From: Sulfurospirillum tamanense
Lineage (GTDB): Bacteria > Campylobacterota > Campylobacteria > Campylobacterales > Campylobacteraceae
NCBI RefSeq assembly: GCF_016937535.1
Contig: NZ_JAFHKK010000015.1
Location: 1-60,224 of the forward strand
DNA length: 60,224 nt
Reading direction: 5' to 3'
Shown: positions 27,167 to 36,453 of the stretch, one piece after another
Layout of the letters: the number at the start of each line of letters is the position of its first letter
Numbering within the stretch: position 1 is the first letter of the stretch
Translations under genes and position numbers: made by a program
Notes under the pieces: generated by a model
Database searches by the model: none
What the model saw: only the letters and a program-made list of their open reading frames with translations
Told to the model about the DNA's origin: nothing

Positions 27167-27980
27167 CTCCACTCTTGCACTCAAAAAGTCCGTTAGCTTT
27201 ATTTAAGCGCATTTGCTCAAGAGCCTCAGTGGAATCCACTGAGTTTCGGAATCCTCTGGAATGATAAAGGTGAAAAACATTGGCAACATTTTTAACAGAC
27301 CTAACCTCACATCCATAGGTCCTAAATCTCCACTCCAAGTCTGTATCATCACCAACGGCTGTTTCTCCATACCCCTCATCATACCCATTAATTGCCATCA
27401 TGTCTTTCTTAAAGCAAGAATAATTACACCCTAAAAGCCCAGTACTTGCTCTTCGCTTGCTTAAAAACATTCGATATACAAGGCCTGTGGGTGAAAAACA
27501 AAACCCATCTTCGCTGTGATTTTCCTTGCAATCAAGCGCTATGAGTGGAAACCTCAAAGCAAAGGTACGTTCAAGTCTTAAGGAAGAAATTTTGCCACTT
27601 CTAAGCATTGCTGAATATCTTGGTCCGAGGTTTACTCTTCTTCCGCTTAGCACCACTCCTGCTTCTGCCAAAGCAACATGGTTTTGAATAAAAGTGCTAT
27701 AAGGAACACAATCGCCATCAATAAAAATCAAGTATTCGCCCTCACTGGCGATAATCCCGTTGTTTAAAGAACGCGTTTTGCGAATACCCAAATCTTCCTG
27801 TGTTGTGTGTTTAACCCTAAGTCCCTGAATGCTTTTTATATACTTCTCCATGGCTTCATTTTGCCCATCTTCTGCAACCACCACTTCAAAATTTTTATAG
27901 GTCTGCTGTTTTAAAGCCTCAACAATGAGGCTTAACGCTTGCACATCTTTGTATACAGCAACAACAACACTGACTCTCAT
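27153..27980 (-). CDS. Family 2 glycosyltransferase
   Basis: 275 aa. VSVVVAVYKDVQALSLIVEAL, VVAEDGQNEAM, then LIFIDGDCVPY with the DxD (DGD), and DDTDLEWRFRTYGCEV near the C-terminus, which resembles the chondroitin-polymerase/galactosyltransferase C-terminal motif. The ATG at 27980 overlaps the SDR stop (ATGA); a TTG farther upstream is disfavoured. Last gene of the leftward LOS operon. Its acceptor and donor are unknown. Confidence 0.83.
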   Translation of the reverse strand: MRVSVVVAVYKDVQALSLIVEALKQQTYKNFEVVVAEDGQNEAMEKYIKSIQGLRVKHTTQEDLGIRKTRSLNNGIIASEGEYLIFIDGDCVPYSTFIQNHVALAEAGVVLSGRRVNLGPRYSAMLRSGKISSLRLERTFALRFPLIALDCKENHSEDGFCFSPTGLVYRMFLSKRRASTGLLGCNYSCFKKDMMAINGYDEGYGETAVGDDTDLEWRFRTYGCEVRSVKNVANVFHLYHSRGFRNSVDSTEALEQMRLNKANGLFECKSGVKQH

Positions 27981-28849
27981 TTCAATACCCAATTTACAGA
28001 TTGTAGCGTAGCAATATACTCGCGCACACTTCGCTTAGCACTCCATCCAAGGGCTTCTGTTTTATCAGTAACCACATCAGCGCTCATGCGATTTCCTTGT
28101 CTCTGGGGTAGCATTTCTATTGGGCCGCCAAACATTTGAGCGATTTCAAGAACACTATAGCTCTCAGGACTGCCAATACCAAACTCATCCCCATAGCCAT
28201 GTTCGCCAACCAAGACAAGACCATCAACAATGTCATCAATATGGGTAAAGTTTCTTTTTTGAGCGCCAGGGCTTACCACGGTGAGGCTTTCCCCTTTGCG
28301 CATTTTTTCTGCAAAAAGAGCGATTAGAGTAGCATATTTGCCCGTGGCAATTTCTCGCTTTCCATAAACATTATAAAAGTAGACGATGGCATAGGGAATA
28401 TTAAACCATTTTCCATAATTCTCAACCAATTCTGTGTTGGAAGCCTTTGTCCATGCATAAGGACTCTGACTTCTCCCCAGCCCCCCATCTCCAAATTTTG
28501 TACTGCTTCCCGCATAAATCAACTTTGCACCCGTTTTGCGCACAAACTCTAAAATACTAAAAATTCCATCCTTATTGAATCTCCACACCGTTTCTATGTC
28601 ATCAAAACTTTGCTCTACGCGCGAATACTCTCCCAAATGATAAATCACGTCAGGTGCAAAATCAATAAGTTCAGAAACTTCCGCGGTGCTCCCTTTGATG
28701 TATTTCACTCCCTCTATATGGTTTTTCTCGCTACCCGTAAAATAGTTATCTAGAGAATAAACTTCATTTTTTTCATTTTCAACAAGTCTTTCACATAAAT
28801 TTGAGCCAATAAACCCTGCGCCACCTGTTACAAGAATTCTTCTTTTCAT
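27977..28849 (-). CDS. NAD-dependent nucleotide-sugar epimerase/dehydratase
   Basis: 290-aa extended SDR. GGAGFIGSN is at 9-17, AGSSTKFGDG around 113-122 and Y131-x3-K135 (YAWTK). FYNVYGKREIATGKYA and NFTHIDDIVDG match the extended SDR pattern. It modifies a nucleotide sugar, but substrate cannot be named; it is distinct from GalE, Uge and RmlB in the same window. Start overlaps the upstream stop as TAATG. Confidence 0.8.
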   Translation of the reverse strand: MKRRILVTGGAGFIGSNLCERLVENEKNEVYSLDNYFTGSEKNHIEGVKYIKGSTAEVSELIDFAPDVIYHLGEYSRVEQSFDDIETVWRFNKDGIFSILEFVRKTGAKLIYAGSSTKFGDGGLGRSQSPYAWTKASNTELVENYGKWFNIPYAIVYFYNVYGKREIATGKYATLIALFAEKMRKGESLTVVSPGAQKRNFTHIDDIVDGLVLVGEHGYGDEFGIGSPESYSVLEIAQMFGGPIEMLPQRQGNRMSADVVTDKTEALGWSAKRSVREYIATLQSVNWVLK

Positions 28850-29835
28850 TATTTTCCCATCTCTTTAATTTTTTTAAAAATATACGCCACCCTTTTTGTG
28901 TCCGTATGACAAGCAAGAAGCTTTTGATGCCCTTGCTTTGCTATTGATTCGCGCTTTTCCTCATGCTTCAGATAGTACTCTCCCAACTCCAACAAGTCAG
29001 ATAAGTCATCTTGCGCAAAAACAATCTCTTTTTCATTTTCAAAATTATCAGGAATTACAATCCCTGGTTTTTGGCTTAGCATAAAACTCCCTACCGCAGG
29101 AACTTCCCAGTAGCGCATGGTATCCCATCCGCCGCCCCTTAAGTTGAGCACAACTTTACATGCTGCCAATTCTTGCAAATAAAACTCCCCTTTGCGCTTG
29201 TACTTACTCATTTTCTGATTTTTATATGTTCCGTTTTCCCTGCAATCAAAAACATTTTCAAGCATTTCCAAAGCCTTAGAGCGCACAGGGTCGGACTCCA
29301 CTGCCCAAAAAGAGAAATCATACTTTTTCAGGGGTCCGATATCAGGAAGTCTGTCTAAATTAAAACTCATTGGAAGTGGAAACACATTAGCAGCATACTC
29401 TCCACCAATCAAGTATTCTCGTTTAAAAATGATATCAAATGGGCGTTTCTGGATTGCCTGTTCGTACAGCTCAGGTCTTCCGTATGTCGTTAAGTCCACG
29501 CCCACCTTATTTCCATCGCCACCGTCTATAAATACAACAGGAGTAGAGGCTGGAATTTTGTCCACAACTTCCAAGTACGTTTCAAAGGCTTCCACTTTGC
29601 ATGCGCCAACAAACACATAGTCAACCGCCTTAAAGTCAACACTTCTAAACAGGGTTTGAAAAAAAGAGTGTTTCATGTAGCCATTGTTTTTTGGGTATTT
29701 TTTATAGGGAATGTGAAATTTTTTATTCCATTTATAATCTATGACATTGCTTAAACCAAACTCTTTCACAAGCCCGCTATAGGTTAAATCCTGAACATAA
29801 TCAAAAGATGGAGTATTGATATAGAGTATTTTCAT
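28849..29835 (-). CDS. Glycosyltransferase-like protein (GT-B, family 1 type)
   Basis: 328 aa. No classic N-terminal motif, but the C-terminal part, NLRGGGWDTMRYWEVPAVG (about 236-254) followed by IVFAQDDLSDLLE and a helical tail, resembles the Glyco_trans_1_2 domain of GT-B enzymes. Position among glycosyltransferases supports a sugar-transfer role. AT-rich like its neighbours and free of the TTACATGTAA motif. ATGA overlap with the upstream GT4 gene. Confidence 0.68.
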   Translation of the reverse strand: MKILYINTPSFDYVQDLTYSGLVKEFGLSNVIDYKWNKKFHIPYKKYPKNNGYMKHSFFQTLFRSVDFKAVDYVFVGACKVEAFETYLEVVDKIPASTPVVFIDGGDGNKVGVDLTTYGRPELYEQAIQKRPFDIIFKREYLIGGEYAANVFPLPMSFNLDRLPDIGPLKKYDFSFWAVESDPVRSKALEMLENVFDCRENGTYKNQKMSKYKRKGEFYLQELAACKVVLNLRGGGWDTMRYWEVPAVGSFMLSQKPGIVIPDNFENEKEIVFAQDDLSDLLELGEYYLKHEEKRESIAKQGHQKLLACHTDTKRVAYIFKKIKEMGK

Positions 29836-30914
29836 TTTTCTTTTCCCTGATAGTTTTTTAGCATTCCCCTGACTTCCCTAAACTGCTTCACCGCATCAAA
29901 ACAAGCTTTTGCGCGCATTTGGCCCCCTTGGGCCAACTTGCTTCGCAGCTCCCCATCTCCCAAGACCATTGCCAGCTTCTTTGCCAAATCTTCCGCGCTC
30001 ATGGGCTCAAATAACACTCCGCTCACCCCATCTTCGATGATCTCTTGGGGTCCTCCGCTGTTGCTTCCAAGCACACTCACGCCCGCATGCATCGCCTCCA
30101 CGAGCACCAGCCCAAACGTCTCTTTTTCAGTGGCAAGCACCACACAATCACATGCTTGCATTAGCGCGCCAACTTCATGGCTAAACCCCACAAATACGTC
30201 TTTGCAAAAACGCTCTTGGAGTTTTTTCTCATAAGCCTTATCCATCGCCCCGCCGACCACGAGAGTCTTGACCTCCAGCCCTTGTTGGCGCAAGCGCTCT
30301 GCCGCCTCAAGTACCACATGCTGCCCTTTGGCTGGCTCAATGCGCCCAAAAATACCTACCACAAAGCCCCCATCAAGACCATAAGCGCGCCGCAACTCCA
30401 TCGCCGCTTCAGGCGTCAACATCTGCGGCGTCTCTACGCCGATGTACGAAGTAAAAACCTTTGGTCGTACCGACTGGGGCACAAAAGCCTCAATCTGCTC
30501 ATGCACGCGCTTGGTCACCGCAATCATCCCATCAATATATCGGTACAAAAATCGGTGATACATATCATCTTTAAACCGTGTCATATGCATGTGTCTTGTT
30601 TGGATTATCTTTGGTTTTTGGTGAGAGAAAAGCTTTGCAAAAACAGCCACAGAAAGGTCTTTTGTCCAGTGTACATGTAAAACATCTGCTTTACATGTAT
30701 CAATAATTTTAGCTAATGCAAAAGGATTTTTTCTGCCAATTTTCTCATATTTTAAGTCTTCTTCCTCAAGATATCCTGCTAACTTTGAATCTTTTGCTAT
30801 AACCATACTTGTTTTAAAGTGCTTGGCACAACGCAATACATACAGCTCCAACCCCCCAAGGTCAGGGGAAAGACACACTTCTAAAATGCGTACATCTTCT
30901 TTACATGTACGCAT
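29832..30914 (-). CDS. Family 4 glycosyltransferase
   Basis: About 360 aa. ILEVCLSPDLGGLELYVLRCAKHF begins the acceptor domain; FVVGIFGRIEPAKGQHVVLEAA and ATEKETFGLVLVEAMHAGVSVLGSNSGG (EX7E) mark the donor domain. The frame runs far upstream into lpxL; ATG codons at 30914 and 30920 both follow AAAGGGGAG, and the former has normal spacing. It contains three TACATGTA cores (30672, 30692, 30902). The last one overlaps the lpxL stop and gives RTCK here. Confidence 0.83.
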   Translation of the reverse strand: MRTCKEDVRILEVCLSPDLGGLELYVLRCAKHFKTSMVIAKDSKLAGYLEEEDLKYEKIGRKNPFALAKIIDTCKADVLHVHWTKDLSVAVFAKLFSHQKPKIIQTRHMHMTRFKDDMYHRFLYRYIDGMIAVTKRVHEQIEAFVPQSVRPKVFTSYIGVETPQMLTPEAAMELRRAYGLDGGFVVGIFGRIEPAKGQHVVLEAAERLRQQGLEVKTLVVGGAMDKAYEKKLQERFCKDVFVGFSHEVGALMQACDCVVLATEKETFGLVLVEAMHAGVSVLGSNSGGPQEIIEDGVSGVLFEPMSAEDLAKKLAMVLGDGELRSKLAQGGQMRAKACFDAVKQFREVRGMLKNYQGKEK

Positions 30915-31791
30915 GAGCATGCTCCCCTTTCCAGCGTTTGTGAAACCAAAACCACTCATCGGGCTTAGCACGGATGGCCTCTTCGGTGACACACGCTTGG
31001 GCTTGGGTGGCTTCCAAGATGTCTTTTTCCATATCCTCGGTCTTAGCCACTTCAATGGATGGGTAAAAAGTCAGGGTAAAATGCTGATGGTCAACTGTTG
31101 TCATAAACACGGGCACGATAAGTCCATTAACGCGCCTTGCAATAATGCTAGCCGCTGGCGTATGGCGCACTTTTTTTCCAAAAAAATCCACCAATACCCC
31201 AGTCTTGGAACCCGTACTTTGGTCTACAAGCAATCCCAAGTTTCTCCCTGCTTTGGCTGCTTTTAGCATGGGGCGCATCGCGCCGCGCTTGTCGATGAGT
31301 TCGATATCTAGCTGCTCTCTGTTGGAGCGCACGATTTCATTCATTGCGCGGGAGTCTAGCGGACGGCCAACACCACTTAGGGGTCCGTATTTTGCCGCCA
31401 ACGCTAAAGGCACCAATTCCCAATTTCCATAATGGGCCGTCTGAAACACCAAAATTCTTCCTTGGGCAAGTGCCTCATTTAAAACACCCTCATTAACAAA
31501 GGTAACTTTGCTTAAAATCTCTTCTTTAGTACTGTTTTGGTTGCGGATGAAATCTGCCCCGTTGAGTGCAAGATTGCGGTAGCACGCCTTTAAAATCCGC
31601 TCTTTTTCAGCCTCGTCCATACTCTCCCCATAAGCCAAATCCAAATTGATACGAATGATACGTCGGTGTTTTTTATTTACCCACCTTACACCATCTGCCA
31701 AGACGTGCAACAAGGGTTTTAGTACCTCAAAGGGTACCCAGCGCACCAATGTCCTAAACCCATAAAAAAGTGCTAAATACATCTTATCCAT
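30901..31791 (-). CDS. lpxL: Lipid A lauroyl acyltransferase
   Basis: 296 aa of the LpxL/HtrB/WaaM family. An N-terminal hydrophobic segment precedes the HX4E catalytic motif HYGNWE in VFQTAHYGNWELVP; GLLVDQSTGSKTGVLVDFFGK and DEWFWFHKRWKG are also typical. Adds a secondary acyl chain to Kdo-lipid A, beside waaC as in Campylobacter. ATG at 31791 follows AAAGGA. The stop codon itself is part of a TACATGTAA copy (reading Y-M-stop). Confidence 0.9.
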   Translation of the reverse strand: MDKMYLALFYGFRTLVRWVPFEVLKPLLHVLADGVRWVNKKHRRIIRINLDLAYGESMDEAEKERILKACYRNLALNGADFIRNQNSTKEEILSKVTFVNEGVLNEALAQGRILVFQTAHYGNWELVPLALAAKYGPLSGVGRPLDSRAMNEIVRSNREQLDIELIDKRGAMRPMLKAAKAGRNLGLLVDQSTGSKTGVLVDFFGKKVRHTPAASIIARRVNGLIVPVFMTTVDHQHFTLTFYPSIEVAKTEDMEKDILEATQAQACVTEEAIRAKPDEWFWFHKRWKGEHAHAYM

Positions 31792-32779
31792 GCAGCAGTT
31801 CCTTTGCCCTGGCCACAATGGTCTCAGGCGCAATCGTCTTTATACACATTTCGTGTTTATTTAAGCGTTTTGCATCAATTTTCTTACCGCAGTCTATTGT
31901 CACATTAACCGGCGTTGTGTAGGTATTGCGCGCGCTTGGCGTAGGCCCAAACAGGGTGATGCTAGGGCGATTTTGCGCCCAAGCTACGTGCGTAGGCCCG
32001 CTATCTGGCCCAATCACTAAAGCACATTGTTCCACCAAAGTCACAAGCTCAGGCAAGGAAAGTTTAGGCAAAACCTGCGCGTGCGTATGCCCCGCAATCC
32101 ACTGGGCCATCTCTTCTTCTGCCGCAGTTCCCCAACACAACCACACCGAAGCACTCTCTAGCCTTTCGGCAACAAGGGCCATTTTTTCTTTAGGGTAAAC
32201 CTTGCTGGGCCAGCTTGACCCTAACACAAGTAACACATTGGGGGGCGTTTGCTCAAGCGTTACATGTAAAGGGGATTTTGAGAAAAGGCAAGGGGCTTTG
32301 GTGTCAATGGCACGCCTGTCAAAAGGGAGTTTGAGTGCTTCGCAGACCAATTTTACATTGCGCACAATCACATTTTCCTCATAGGCCACCACTGCACGAA
32401 CGTCATACAATAAACTCGCAGGCCACTCCCGAGTCGAACGCCCCGAAAATCCAGCCACGCATCTACCGCCAAGCGCCCTGCTCACCACGGCGGATTTGAT
32501 TAATCCTTGCAAATCAATCACCATGTCGTAGTTTTCTCTTTTTAGTGCTCGCAAAACCTGCCATTGCCGCCATGCGTTTTTCACAGAACCTTTGGCTTTT
32601 TTAAGTGACACAGCATGTACTTGGCGCAAAAGTGGGTGGCCTTCTAGCAAAGGTGCAAACCGCTCCTCCACCACCCAATCAACCTGCACATCAGGAAAAT
32701 GGGCATGGATAATTTGCAAGACAATACTCGCATGCACAATATCACCAAGGGCAGAAAGTTTCACTAGGGCGATTTTCAT
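31784..32779 (-). CDS. waaC: ADP-heptose:LPS heptosyltransferase I
   Basis: 331-aa GT9 enzyme. VKLSALGDIVHASIVLQII (6-24) with the conserved Asp, DLQGLIKSAVV, the donor loop LGSSWPSKVYPKEK and IGPDSGPTHVAWAQ are WaaC hallmarks. Adds the first heptose to Kdo2-lipid A. It lies 74 nt after gmhB; the gap contains a TTACATGTAA copy whose right arm runs into the AAGAAG ribosome-binding site. Another copy (32260-32269) encodes PLHV inside the gene. Confidence 0.92.
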   Translation of the reverse strand: MKIALVKLSALGDIVHASIVLQIIHAHFPDVQVDWVVEERFAPLLEGHPLLRQVHAVSLKKAKGSVKNAWRQWQVLRALKRENYDMVIDLQGLIKSAVVSRALGGRCVAGFSGRSTREWPASLLYDVRAVVAYEENVIVRNVKLVCEALKLPFDRRAIDTKAPCLFSKSPLHVTLEQTPPNVLLVLGSSWPSKVYPKEKMALVAERLESASVWLCWGTAAEEEMAQWIAGHTHAQVLPKLSLPELVTLVEQCALVIGPDSGPTHVAWAQNRPSITLFGPTPSARNTYTTPVNVTIDCGKKIDAKRLNKHEMCIKTIAPETIVARAKELLHG

Positions 32780-32853
32780 AAAATATCTTCTTTACATGTA
32801 AGCTTTGGGGTTTCAAAAGCCTTTATTTTACAAAACCCAAACAAAAAAAGATG

Positions 32854-33354
32854 TTAATCAATCACTCCAAGTGCCTCATGCAGCGACCCGACACTGGGGT
32901 AGTCTTCACTTTTCAAACCCACCAGCAAACATTTCTCAACCCTTGCATTCTTGCCCGCTTCCATGTCGCTAAGCTTATCGCCCACCATCCACGAACGCGC
33001 AGGGTCGATGCCAAACTCTTCAATGGCCTCTTTTAACATGCCAGGACGCGGCTTGCGGCATTCACATTTTTCTTCTGGCGCATGGGGACAGTGGTACACT
33101 TTGGCAATGGTGACGCCATTTTTTTGAAACTCTCCAAGCATCCATGCCGTTAATATTTCGTAAGCTTCTTGGGTGCAATACCCCCGCCCGATGCCTGATT
33201 GATTCGTCACAATGATGAGCAAATACCCCCGCGCCTCAAAGGTGCGCAAGGCTTCAAAAACCCCTGCACAAAAGGCAAAATCCTCAATACGAGAAACGTA
33301 TCCTTTGTCTTCATTAATCACCCCATCACGGTCTAAAAAAAGTGCTTTTTTCAC
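32854..33354 (-). CDS. gmhB: D-glycero-D-manno-heptose 1,7-bisphosphate 7-phosphatase
   Basis: 166-aa HAD-superfamily phosphatase. The nucleophile motif LDRDGVINE gives D8 and D10; TNQSGIGRG is motif II; the structural zinc is bound by C89, H91, C97 and C99 (CPHAPEEKCEC). Dephosphorylates heptose 1,7-bisphosphate between the two HldE steps. GTG start at 33354 with AAAGGA. First gene of the leftward LOS operon. Confidence 0.94.
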   Translation of the reverse strand: MKKALFLDRDGVINEDKGYVSRIEDFAFCAGVFEALRTFEARGYLLIIVTNQSGIGRGYCTQEAYEILTAWMLGEFQKNGVTIAKVYHCPHAPEEKCECRKPRPGMLKEAIEEFGIDPARSWMVGDKLSDMEAGKNARVEKCLLVGLKSEDYPSVGSLHEALGVID

Positions 33355-33377
33355 GTCAATTTCCTTTACATGTAAGG

Positions 33378-33406
33378 ATTATACCCTAGCTTTTAATACG
33401 TTGCAA
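33378..33406 (-). promoter_or_regulatory. Sigma70-type promoter of gmhB-waaC-lpxL operon
   Basis: Leftward strand: -35 TTGCAA (33401-33406), 17-bp spacer, -10 TATAAT (33378-33383). The predicted start site near 33371 falls on the centre of a TTACATGTAA palindrome (33366-33375), a position where a bound protein could block transcription. Confidence 0.7.
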
Positions 33407-33431
33407 TAAGCTCACACAAAGGCAACTTCAT

Positions 33432-33437
33432 TATAAT
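33432..33437 (+). promoter_or_regulatory. -10 box of the cytochrome c gene
   Basis: TATAAT 33 bp before the ATG of the cytochrome c gene, with T-rich DNA nearby and a GGAG ribosome-binding site following. No clear -35 at 17 bp. Divergent from the gmhB promoter. Confidence 0.55.
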
Positions 33438-33469
33438 AATGGAAAATTTTTATTGATTGGAGTGGTGTA

Positions 33470-33769
33470 ATGAAAAAAGTACTTTTCGCACTTTTGGTCG
33501 TAGGTGTTTCTTCTTTGGTAGCTGCTGATGGCGCGGCGGTTTACAAAAAATGTATCTCCTGTCACGGAGCCAGTGCAGAGAAAAAAGCCCTTGGCAAATC
33601 TGAAGTCATTGCAGGCTGGGCAGCAGACAAACAAATCGCAGCCCTCAAGGGCTATAAAGACGGCACGTACGGCGGTCCTATGAAAAACCTCATGAAAGGC
33701 CAAGTAGCCAACCTCAGTGACGCGGAAATTGAAGCCGTTTCAAAATACGTCGAAAGTCTTGCCAAATAA
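33470..33769 (+). CDS. Periplasmic monohaem class I cytochrome c (c553 type)
   Basis: 99 aa. Signal peptide MKKVLFALLVVGVSSLVAAD, haem-binding CISCH (C28, C31, H32), and a methionine ligand in the GGPMKNLMKG segment (M71 or M75). A small soluble electron carrier probably feeding the cbb3 oxidase, whose maturation genes ccoS and ccoI lie next to it in the opposite direction. The same gene sits between gmhB and ccoS in C. jejuni (Cj1153, from memory). It ends with its own strong terminator. Confidence 0.92.
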   Translation: MKKVLFALLVVGVSSLVAADGAAVYKKCISCHGASAEKKALGKSEVIAGWAADKQIAALKGYKDGTYGGPMKNLMKGQVANLSDAEIEAVSKYVESLAK

Positions 33770-33774
33770 CCCTG

Positions 33775-34008
33775 TTACTCGGGCATTTTTTTGCCCGAGT
33801 TTTTTCTTCTCTCCTGCGCTTCTTTTCTCTTTTGCTCCATCATCGCCGCATCCCGCAACGCCTCTTCATCATCAAAATGCACCGCATTAATAAACTTACT
33901 CTGGTCATCAAATTGTCCCGTCCTAAGCCCCCACAATAGTGCCAGCAATGCAACCGCACCCAATCCAATCGACACACTCACCATCACCATCACCAATCCA
34001 CCGCTCAT
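33775..34008 (-). CDS. ccoS: Cbb3-type cytochrome oxidase assembly protein CcoS
   Basis: 77 aa. One N-terminal membrane helix (MVMVSVSIGLGAVALLALLWGL) is followed by the CcoS signature GQFDDQSKFINAVHFDDE, then a charged tail. Needed for cofactor insertion into cbb3 oxidase. Overlaps ccoI by 4 bp. Its C-terminal codons double as the terminator stem of the convergent cytochrome c gene. Confidence 0.9.
   Translation of the reverse strand: MSGGLVMVMVSVSIGLGAVALLALLWGLRTGQFDDQSKFINAVHFDDEEALRDAAMMEQKRKEAQERRKNSGKKMPE
33777..33805 (+). terminator. Intrinsic terminator of the cytochrome c gene
   Basis: Perfect 9-bp stem ACTCGGGCA / TGCCCGAGT (33777-33785 and 33792-33800) with a six-T loop and a T5 tail. 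The stem also encodes the last residues of the convergent ccoS gene (KKMPE), whose stop codon starts at 33777, so the two 3' ends share DNA. Confidence 0.9.
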
Positions 34009-36422
34009 TGTTTTCCTTTTTTTAGCATGGTGCGAATACGCATCGCATTTCCAATCACCACCAACGAACTTAGCGACATGGAAATCGCTGCAATCATCGG
34101 ATTCACAAACCCCAAGACCGCCAAAGGCACTGTGGTGACATTATACAAAAGGGAAAAGCCAATGTTTTGCTTGATGGTTCGGTAGGTTTTACGCGAAACC
34201 AAAAATGCATCTTCAAGGCTTTTTAAAGAATCATTCAACAACACCACATCACTAGCACTCACCGCCACATCCGCCCCCTCGCCCATGGCAATGGCAATAT
34301 CCGCTTGCGAAAGCGCCAAGGTATCGTTAATGCCATCCCCCGCCATCACCACGTGCACGCCTTTGGCTTGGTATTCCTCTACCACTGCGGCTTTTTCGTG
34401 AGGAAATAAGGAGTGGCGCACCTGCGTTATCCCTACTTCGCGCGCCACTTTCCACGCGGCAGTTTCATTGTCGCCCGTTAACATTTCTACTTTAATGTTC
34501 ATCTTTTGCAAATGCGCCAACACAGCTTTAGCGTCTTTTTTAGGCGTATCCTCCAAAGCAAAACGCGCCAACACGACTCCATCGCAACTAAACAGATAAT
34601 GGGTCGCCCCAACGCGCTCATGCGCAATCCCAAGCTCCTCCATAAGCCGTCCACTACCCCCCGCAATGGCGTGTTCTTTCCACTTAGCCTGCACCCCTTT
34701 GGCTTCCACCACTTCCACATCCAAAAGTGTTGCCTCTTTGAGTGCTAAGGTATGTTCTTCCAAATACTCTCGCACTCCTTGACTTACTGGATGGGACGAG
34801 GTGCCAAGGAGCGCGAAGAGCACATCAACTTCGCACGCAGGGTCTATCCAGGCTTCTTTCACCTTGGGGCGTCCCTCGGTGAGTGTGCCTGTTTTATCCA
34901 GCAACAACACGCGACTTTTGGCCATGTTTTCCAAAAAGCTTGCCTCTTTAAACAGCACTCCTTTTTGCGCTCCCACACCAAGTCCCACCAACGTCGCCAC
35001 AGGTGTCGCCAAGCCCAAAGCGCACGGACACGCAATCACGATCACCGAGATCGCCACTACCAGTGCCGTTTCAAAAGAGCCCGTAGCGACAAACCACCCG
35101 ATAAACGTGAGTAGTGCAATGCTTAACACTACCAAAGAAAATTTCCCCGCAATGCTATTGGCCAGCTGTTCGATGCGGGGTTTTTTGGTCATAGACACTT
35201 CCAAAAGGGTCACGATTTTAGAAAGGATAGAACCTTGATGGGTCGCGCTTGCTTCGTAGCGCACCACACTATCAAGGCAAATCGACCCGCTCAAAATCGC
35301 CTCTTTTTGGCCTTTGAGTTTAGGTTCACTCTCACCCGTGAGGCTTGATTCATCAAACGACGCTTCACCGCTAAGCACCACTCCATCAATCACTACCTTC
35401 TCGCCAGGACGCACTTCAATCACATCGCCCGCTTGCACTTCTTCTACATGTAAGAGTATTTTTTCCTCGCCCCGAATCACCATGACCTCTGTAGGCAAGG
35501 AACCTATCATGGCATCCAAGGTATCAACCGCGCGTTTCTTGGTAAGTACTTCGAGGTATTTTCCTGCAAACACAAAGGTTACAATCATGGTCACTGAATC
35601 AAAATAAGTCTCACCATTGCCCGAAAACATCGCGTACAGCGAAAATCCGTAAGCCAAACTTGCTCCTGTAGCGATGAGCGTGTCCATGCTTACATACCCG
35701 TGCTTAAACCCATAATACGCTCCACGGTAGTACACCCAACCGGTGTAAAACAGCGCGGGCGTTGCTAGCACAAACTCCGCAAAATTAAGCACGCTTTTGA
35801 TGTCACCACGCATCCCTGTAAAATACCCCGCGTACTGGGCGATGGCAATCCACATGATATTCATCGTAGCAAAAACCCCCACCAAAAGGCGTGAGTAGTA
35901 TTCGCGTCTGGCCGCATTAGCGTGTTCTTCTTGGAGTTTTGGATCGTAAGGATGGGCGTTATACCCGATGGCACGAATAGTCTGGATAATGCTTGAAAGG
36001 CTCGTGGTTTCAGGGTCCCACACAATCCTCGCCTTGTGACTGGTGCCGTTTATGCTCGCTTCCAACACCCCTTCTTTTTGGAAGAGCACCTTTTCATTGA
36101 GCCACACGCACGCCGCGCAATGAATCCCCTCGATAATGAGCGAAATCTCACAAAAACCTTCGTCATTAATCTTAATATAACACTCTTTAAACTTCTCCAG
36201 ATCAAACTTTTCAAGCCCTGAAGAAGTAGGTGTTTCAGGAGGAGCGATGGATTGACCGCCCAATTTATCATAAAAACTCTCAAGTCCTTCACTTTGAAGT
36301 AAGTGAAATACCCCTTGACACCCTTTGCAACAAAAAAAACGTGCCTCTTTAAAGGTTTCATCACAAAGCAATACGGCCTCTTCGTACAACAATTGGCAAT
36401 GGTCACATCGACGTTTGGACAT
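34005..36422 (-). CDS. ccoI: Copper-translocating P1B-type ATPase (CcoI/FixI)
   Basis: 805 aa. An N-terminal Cys-rich module (C6xxC9, then FFCCKGC at 30-35) precedes a heavy-metal-associated domain with HCAAC (101-105). Eight or so membrane helices follow, with the CPC metal site at 465-467. The actuator TGES (362-365), phosphorylated D509 in DKTGT and GDGIND complete the ATPase. With ccoS downstream, it is the CcoI pump that supplies copper for cbb3 oxidase rather than a detoxifying CopA. A TTACATGTAA copy lies between its -10 box and its ATG; a TACATGTA core (35445) encodes LHVEE. Confidence 0.92.
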   Translation of the reverse strand: MSKRRCDHCQLLYEEAVLLCDETFKEARFFCCKGCQGVFHLLQSEGLESFYDKLGGQSIAPPETPTSSGLEKFDLEKFKECYIKINDEGFCEISLIIEGIHCAACVWLNEKVLFQKEGVLEASINGTSHKARIVWDPETTSLSSIIQTIRAIGYNAHPYDPKLQEEHANAARREYYSRLLVGVFATMNIMWIAIAQYAGYFTGMRGDIKSVLNFAEFVLATPALFYTGWVYYRGAYYGFKHGYVSMDTLIATGASLAYGFSLYAMFSGNGETYFDSVTMIVTFVFAGKYLEVLTKKRAVDTLDAMIGSLPTEVMVIRGEEKILLHVEEVQAGDVIEVRPGEKVVIDGVVLSGEASFDESSLTGESEPKLKGQKEAILSGSICLDSVVRYEASATHQGSILSKIVTLLEVSMTKKPRIEQLANSIAGKFSLVVLSIALLTFIGWFVATGSFETALVVAISVIVIACPCALGLATPVATLVGLGVGAQKGVLFKEASFLENMAKSRVLLLDKTGTLTEGRPKVKEAWIDPACEVDVLFALLGTSSHPVSQGVREYLEEHTLALKEATLLDVEVVEAKGVQAKWKEHAIAGGSGRLMEELGIAHERVGATHYLFSCDGVVLARFALEDTPKKDAKAVLAHLQKMNIKVEMLTGDNETAAWKVAREVGITQVRHSLFPHEKAAVVEEYQAKGVHVVMAGDGINDTLALSQADIAIAMGEGADVAVSASDVVLLNDSLKSLEDAFLVSRKTYRTIKQNIGFSLLYNVTTVPLAVLGFVNPMIAAISMSLSSLVVIGNAMRIRTMLKKGKQ

Positions 36423-36453
36423 GGTGCAATCTTTACATGTAAATTAAAGTGAA

